NCBI GenBank assembly: GCA_021800315.1 | Contig: JAJYZD010000070.1 | Coordinates: 1 to 14,744, forward strand | Direction: 5' to 3' | Source: Bacillota bacterium | GTDB lineage: Bacteria > Bacillota > Desulfotomaculia > Desulfotomaculales > JAJYZD01 | DNA: 14,744 nucleotides | Shown: positions 13,396 to 14,744 of the stretch, piece after piece | How the letters are laid out: each line of letters starts with the position of its first letter | Position numbering within the stretch: the stretch's first letter is position 1 | The notes under the pieces: model-generated | Database searches by the model: none | Seen by the model: the letters and a program-made list of their open reading frames with translations, nothing else | What the model was told of the DNA's origin: nothing | Made by a program: the position numbers and the translations under genes

Positions 13396-13923
13396 ATGCA
13401 GCAAGGTTTTACGGTGTGGTTTCTGGGGATGAGCGGAGCGGGCAAGACGACCGTGGCCACGATGATGGCAGAACACCTCAAGGCCCGGGGGTTGAAAGTG
13501 GAGCGGCTGGACGGTGACGTGGTGAGGCAAGGCTTGAGCAGGGACCTGGGTTTTTCAGCGCGGGACAGACAGATAAATATCGAGAGGGTTGCTTTTGTTG
13601 CCCAATTACTGAATAGAAACGGGGTTTGTGTGGTCGCTTCCTTCATCACGCCGTATCGGAGAATGCGGCGTTTTTGCCGGGAAAGTATTGTGCGGTACGC
13701 CGAGGTCTATTTGCGTTGTCCGCTGGACGTCTTAATCCGGCGGGACGTAAAGGGACTTTACCGCCGGGCGCTGGCAGGTGAGCTTACGCACTTTACCGGT
13801 ATCTCGGACCCGTTCGAGGATCCGGAAAGCCCGGACCTGGTTGTCGACACCGCCAGGGATACGCCGCGGGAGAGTCTGGAGAGGGTCTTGGAACTGTTGG
13901 CCGGGAAAGGATTTTTGCCGTAG
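13396..13923 (+). CDS. cysC: Adenylylsulfate (APS) kinase
   Basis: Cytosolic kinase converting APS and ATP to PAPS, the donor used by sulfotransferases (175 aa, close to the usual stand-alone CysC length). The P-loop is GMSGAGKTT (11-19). The APS-binding region reads LDGDVVRQGLSRDLGFSARD, followed by ASFITPYRRMR, matching the family (A)FISPYR motif. The nucleotide lid is TGISDPFEDPESPD near the C-terminus. ATG 13396 is preferred: GGGGGAG lies about 11 nt upstream and the family's GFTVWF start follows at once. ATG 13369 would add nine unconserved residues and has no ribosome binding site. No sulfate adenylyltransferase is present, so APS must come from elsewhere in the genome. Its presence 1.3 kb from the sulfotransferase suggests it raises PAPS supply for RiPP sulfation (inference). 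Confidence 0.9.
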   Translation: MQQGFTVWFLGMSGAGKTTVATMMAEHLKARGLKVERLDGDVVRQGLSRDLGFSARDRQINIERVAFVAQLLNRNGVCVVASFITPYRRMRRFCRESIVRYAEVYLRCPLDVLIRRDVKGLYRRALAGELTHFTGISDPFEDPESPDLVVDTARDTPRESLERVLELLAGKGFLP

Positions 13924-14207
13924 GCGCCTGGAGGGGCCACGGCGTGCCCAAGTCCCCCATCCTTTTGGACGCAGATTGAGGGGGGCGCATTAATGCGGCC
14001 GTGGATGGTCTCGGGGCAAAGGTACCGTCGTGGTCACCGGATAAGCACCACCAGGGCGGATTCCGTACTGGAGGAGGACCGAACCGCGGAGCAAGGCGGC
14101 TAGGAGGCGTTGACGGCGGACAGGAGCTTTTTGGCCATGTCTGGTTGATACGCCGGGGATAACGTGGACCATTAATTTTTCTGAGATCCGGGGGTGATAC
14201 AGGGGCG
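13924..14207. other. Intergenic region after the APS kinase
   Basis: No gene is supported. Frames on both strands here lack ribosome binding sites and similarity to anything I know. No clear rho-independent terminator for the APS kinase was seen. Confidence 0.4.
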
Positions 14208-14273
14208 AAAGTTTTCAGACTTTTAGATTGGTACTGTAGTACTATTGCCACGACGTAACGATCATGTTATAAT
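14208..14273 (+). promoter_or_regulatory. Conserved promoter element, copy C
   Basis: TTGCCA (14245-14250), 17 bp, TATAAT (14268-14273), a near-consensus promoter. It carries the same upstream AAAGT..TCAGACTTT repeat and GGTAC-7 bp-CTATTGCCA as copies A and B. Transcription would begin near 14280 and run into the structured RNA at 14327. Confidence 0.75.
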
Positions 14274-14326
14274 GTTCCAGCCTACATTATAAGTAATACA
14301 GAGACATCTGTCGAAACATGGTCATA

Positions 14327-14728
14327 GACCCTACGCCTAAAGGCGGGGGCTTGCGGAGGAAACTCCAAGGGTCTGCGTCTTTTGACGGGAAAGCGGCATG
14401 AGTTGCCTTCGGGCACAACCTTACCGCGCTATGACCCGCCTCAGTGTGGGAGCCGATGGACTAGGCGCTTGAACCACGCTACGTTGGGAAGGTCATCACA
14501 CCTTGGGATACTTCTCCAGTCTCATGCCCTGTGGTACGGCGTTAAAAGCGAGCGGGGGTGTCAGCGAGCGGTGCGCCGTGCGTAAAAAGCCTTTCCAACA
14601 TTGGCCAGGAGAGATGCCTGGGTGTGTTCGACCCGGGCGCGGAACCGGCCCCTTACGGGGCTAGGGGGGCGCAAGCCCCCTCCCCCTCGCGGGGGGAATC
14701 GAAATGGGATGCGCCGCACTTCCTCCCC
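14327..14728 (+). ncRNA. Large structured RNA, HEARO / IscB omega-RNA-like
   Basis: Stacked helices are visible over 400 nt. GACCC (14327-14331) pairs with GGGTC (14369-14373), enclosing the GGAG-GAAA-CTCC hairpin (14355-14366). GCGG (14393-14396) pairs with CCGC (14424-14427) around a TGCC-TTCG-GGCA hairpin. AAGGT pairs with ACCTT near 14490. Near the end are GGGT/ACCC, GGCCCC/GGGGCC-type and GGGGG-CGCAA-CCCCC hairpins (14664-14680). The opening CCTAAAGGCGGGGGCTTGCG is typical, in my memory, of IS200/IS605-group elements. HEARO RNAs lie directly upstream of iscB genes, and a frame opens at 14729. In that system the guide is at the 5' end, so about 16-20 nt just before the scaffold would be the guide. 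The boundaries are approximate, and the identity is inferred. Confidence 0.5.
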
Positions 14729-14744
14729 ATGGATAAATCCAGGG
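14729..14744 (+). CDS. Possible start of an IscB-like protein (cut by window end)
   Basis: An ATG followed by codons for DKSR is open to the window edge. IscB proteins often begin with a few residues then RVFVLD-like sequence, and the position directly after a HEARO-like RNA fits. Only five codons are visible and there is no clear ribosome binding site, so this is a positional guess. Confidence 0.2.

Noticed and set aside
4852..14273. The idea that the three promoter copies are recent copies of a mobile repeat such as a MITE.
   Set aside because: Similarity is limited to functional positions, the spacers have diverged, and no shared ends or target duplications flank the copies.
1..14744. CRISPR array.
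   Set aside because: No repeats of 25-40 nt at regular spacing were seen. The only tandem arrays are the CTCTC tract and a short AATG run.

Overview
The window looks like a moderately high-GC, SLH-bearing, Gram-positive-type bacterium of the Firmicutes, probably a Clostridia or Desulfotomaculum-like lineage. This is inferred from the S-layer homology (SLH) domains, strong GGAGG ribosome binding sites, HPr-kinase-like tailoring enzymes and TTGNNN/TATAAN promoters. No ribosomal or other marker gene allows a firmer assignment.

Layout. Positions 1-2735 hold no intact gene. They contain a degenerate tRNA-Gly-like sequence (1076-1151, minus), a frameshifted IS1595-type transposase remnant (1447-1742, minus), a small AT-rich ORF (2170-2340) and an IS200/IS605-like hairpin (2611-2630). 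Next is a secreted SLH-S53 (sedolisin/kumamolisin) serine peptidase (2820-4595), then a 74-nt CTCTC microsatellite. Positions 4852-5288 form a regulatory leader with a promoter, a three-way-junction RNA candidate and a terminator-like hairpin.

The core is a lasso-peptide-like RiPP locus. A 52-aa precursor (5289-5447) is separated by an attenuator-like hairpin from an asparagine-synthetase-type macrolactam cyclase (5598-7559). An ABC exporter (7604-9376) and an HPr-kinase-like tailoring kinase (9389-10324) follow. A convergent operon on the minus strand encodes a second HPr-kinase-like protein (12070-11168) and a PAPS-dependent sulfotransferase (11171-10335). After a 1.3-kb gene-poor stretch comes an APS kinase (13396-13923), which could supply PAPS to the sulfotransferase. 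The right edge carries a highly structured RNA (about 14327-14728) that resembles the HEARO/omega-RNA of IscB elements.

How it may work (inference): the precursor is cyclised by the Asn-synthetase homologue, phosphorylated and/or sulfated by the two kinases and the sulfotransferase, and exported by the ABC protein. The two otherwise universal lasso partners, the PqqD-like leader-binding protein B1 and the transglutaminase-like leader peptidase B2, are absent from the window. The precursor also lacks an acidic residue at the standard ring-closing position if its leader is aligned with paeninodin-type leaders. Together this makes it a candidate for a divergent lasso-like or new macrolactam RiPP. 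A 66-nt promoter element occurs three times (4852, 12349, 14208), each time upstream of a structured or gene-poor stretch.
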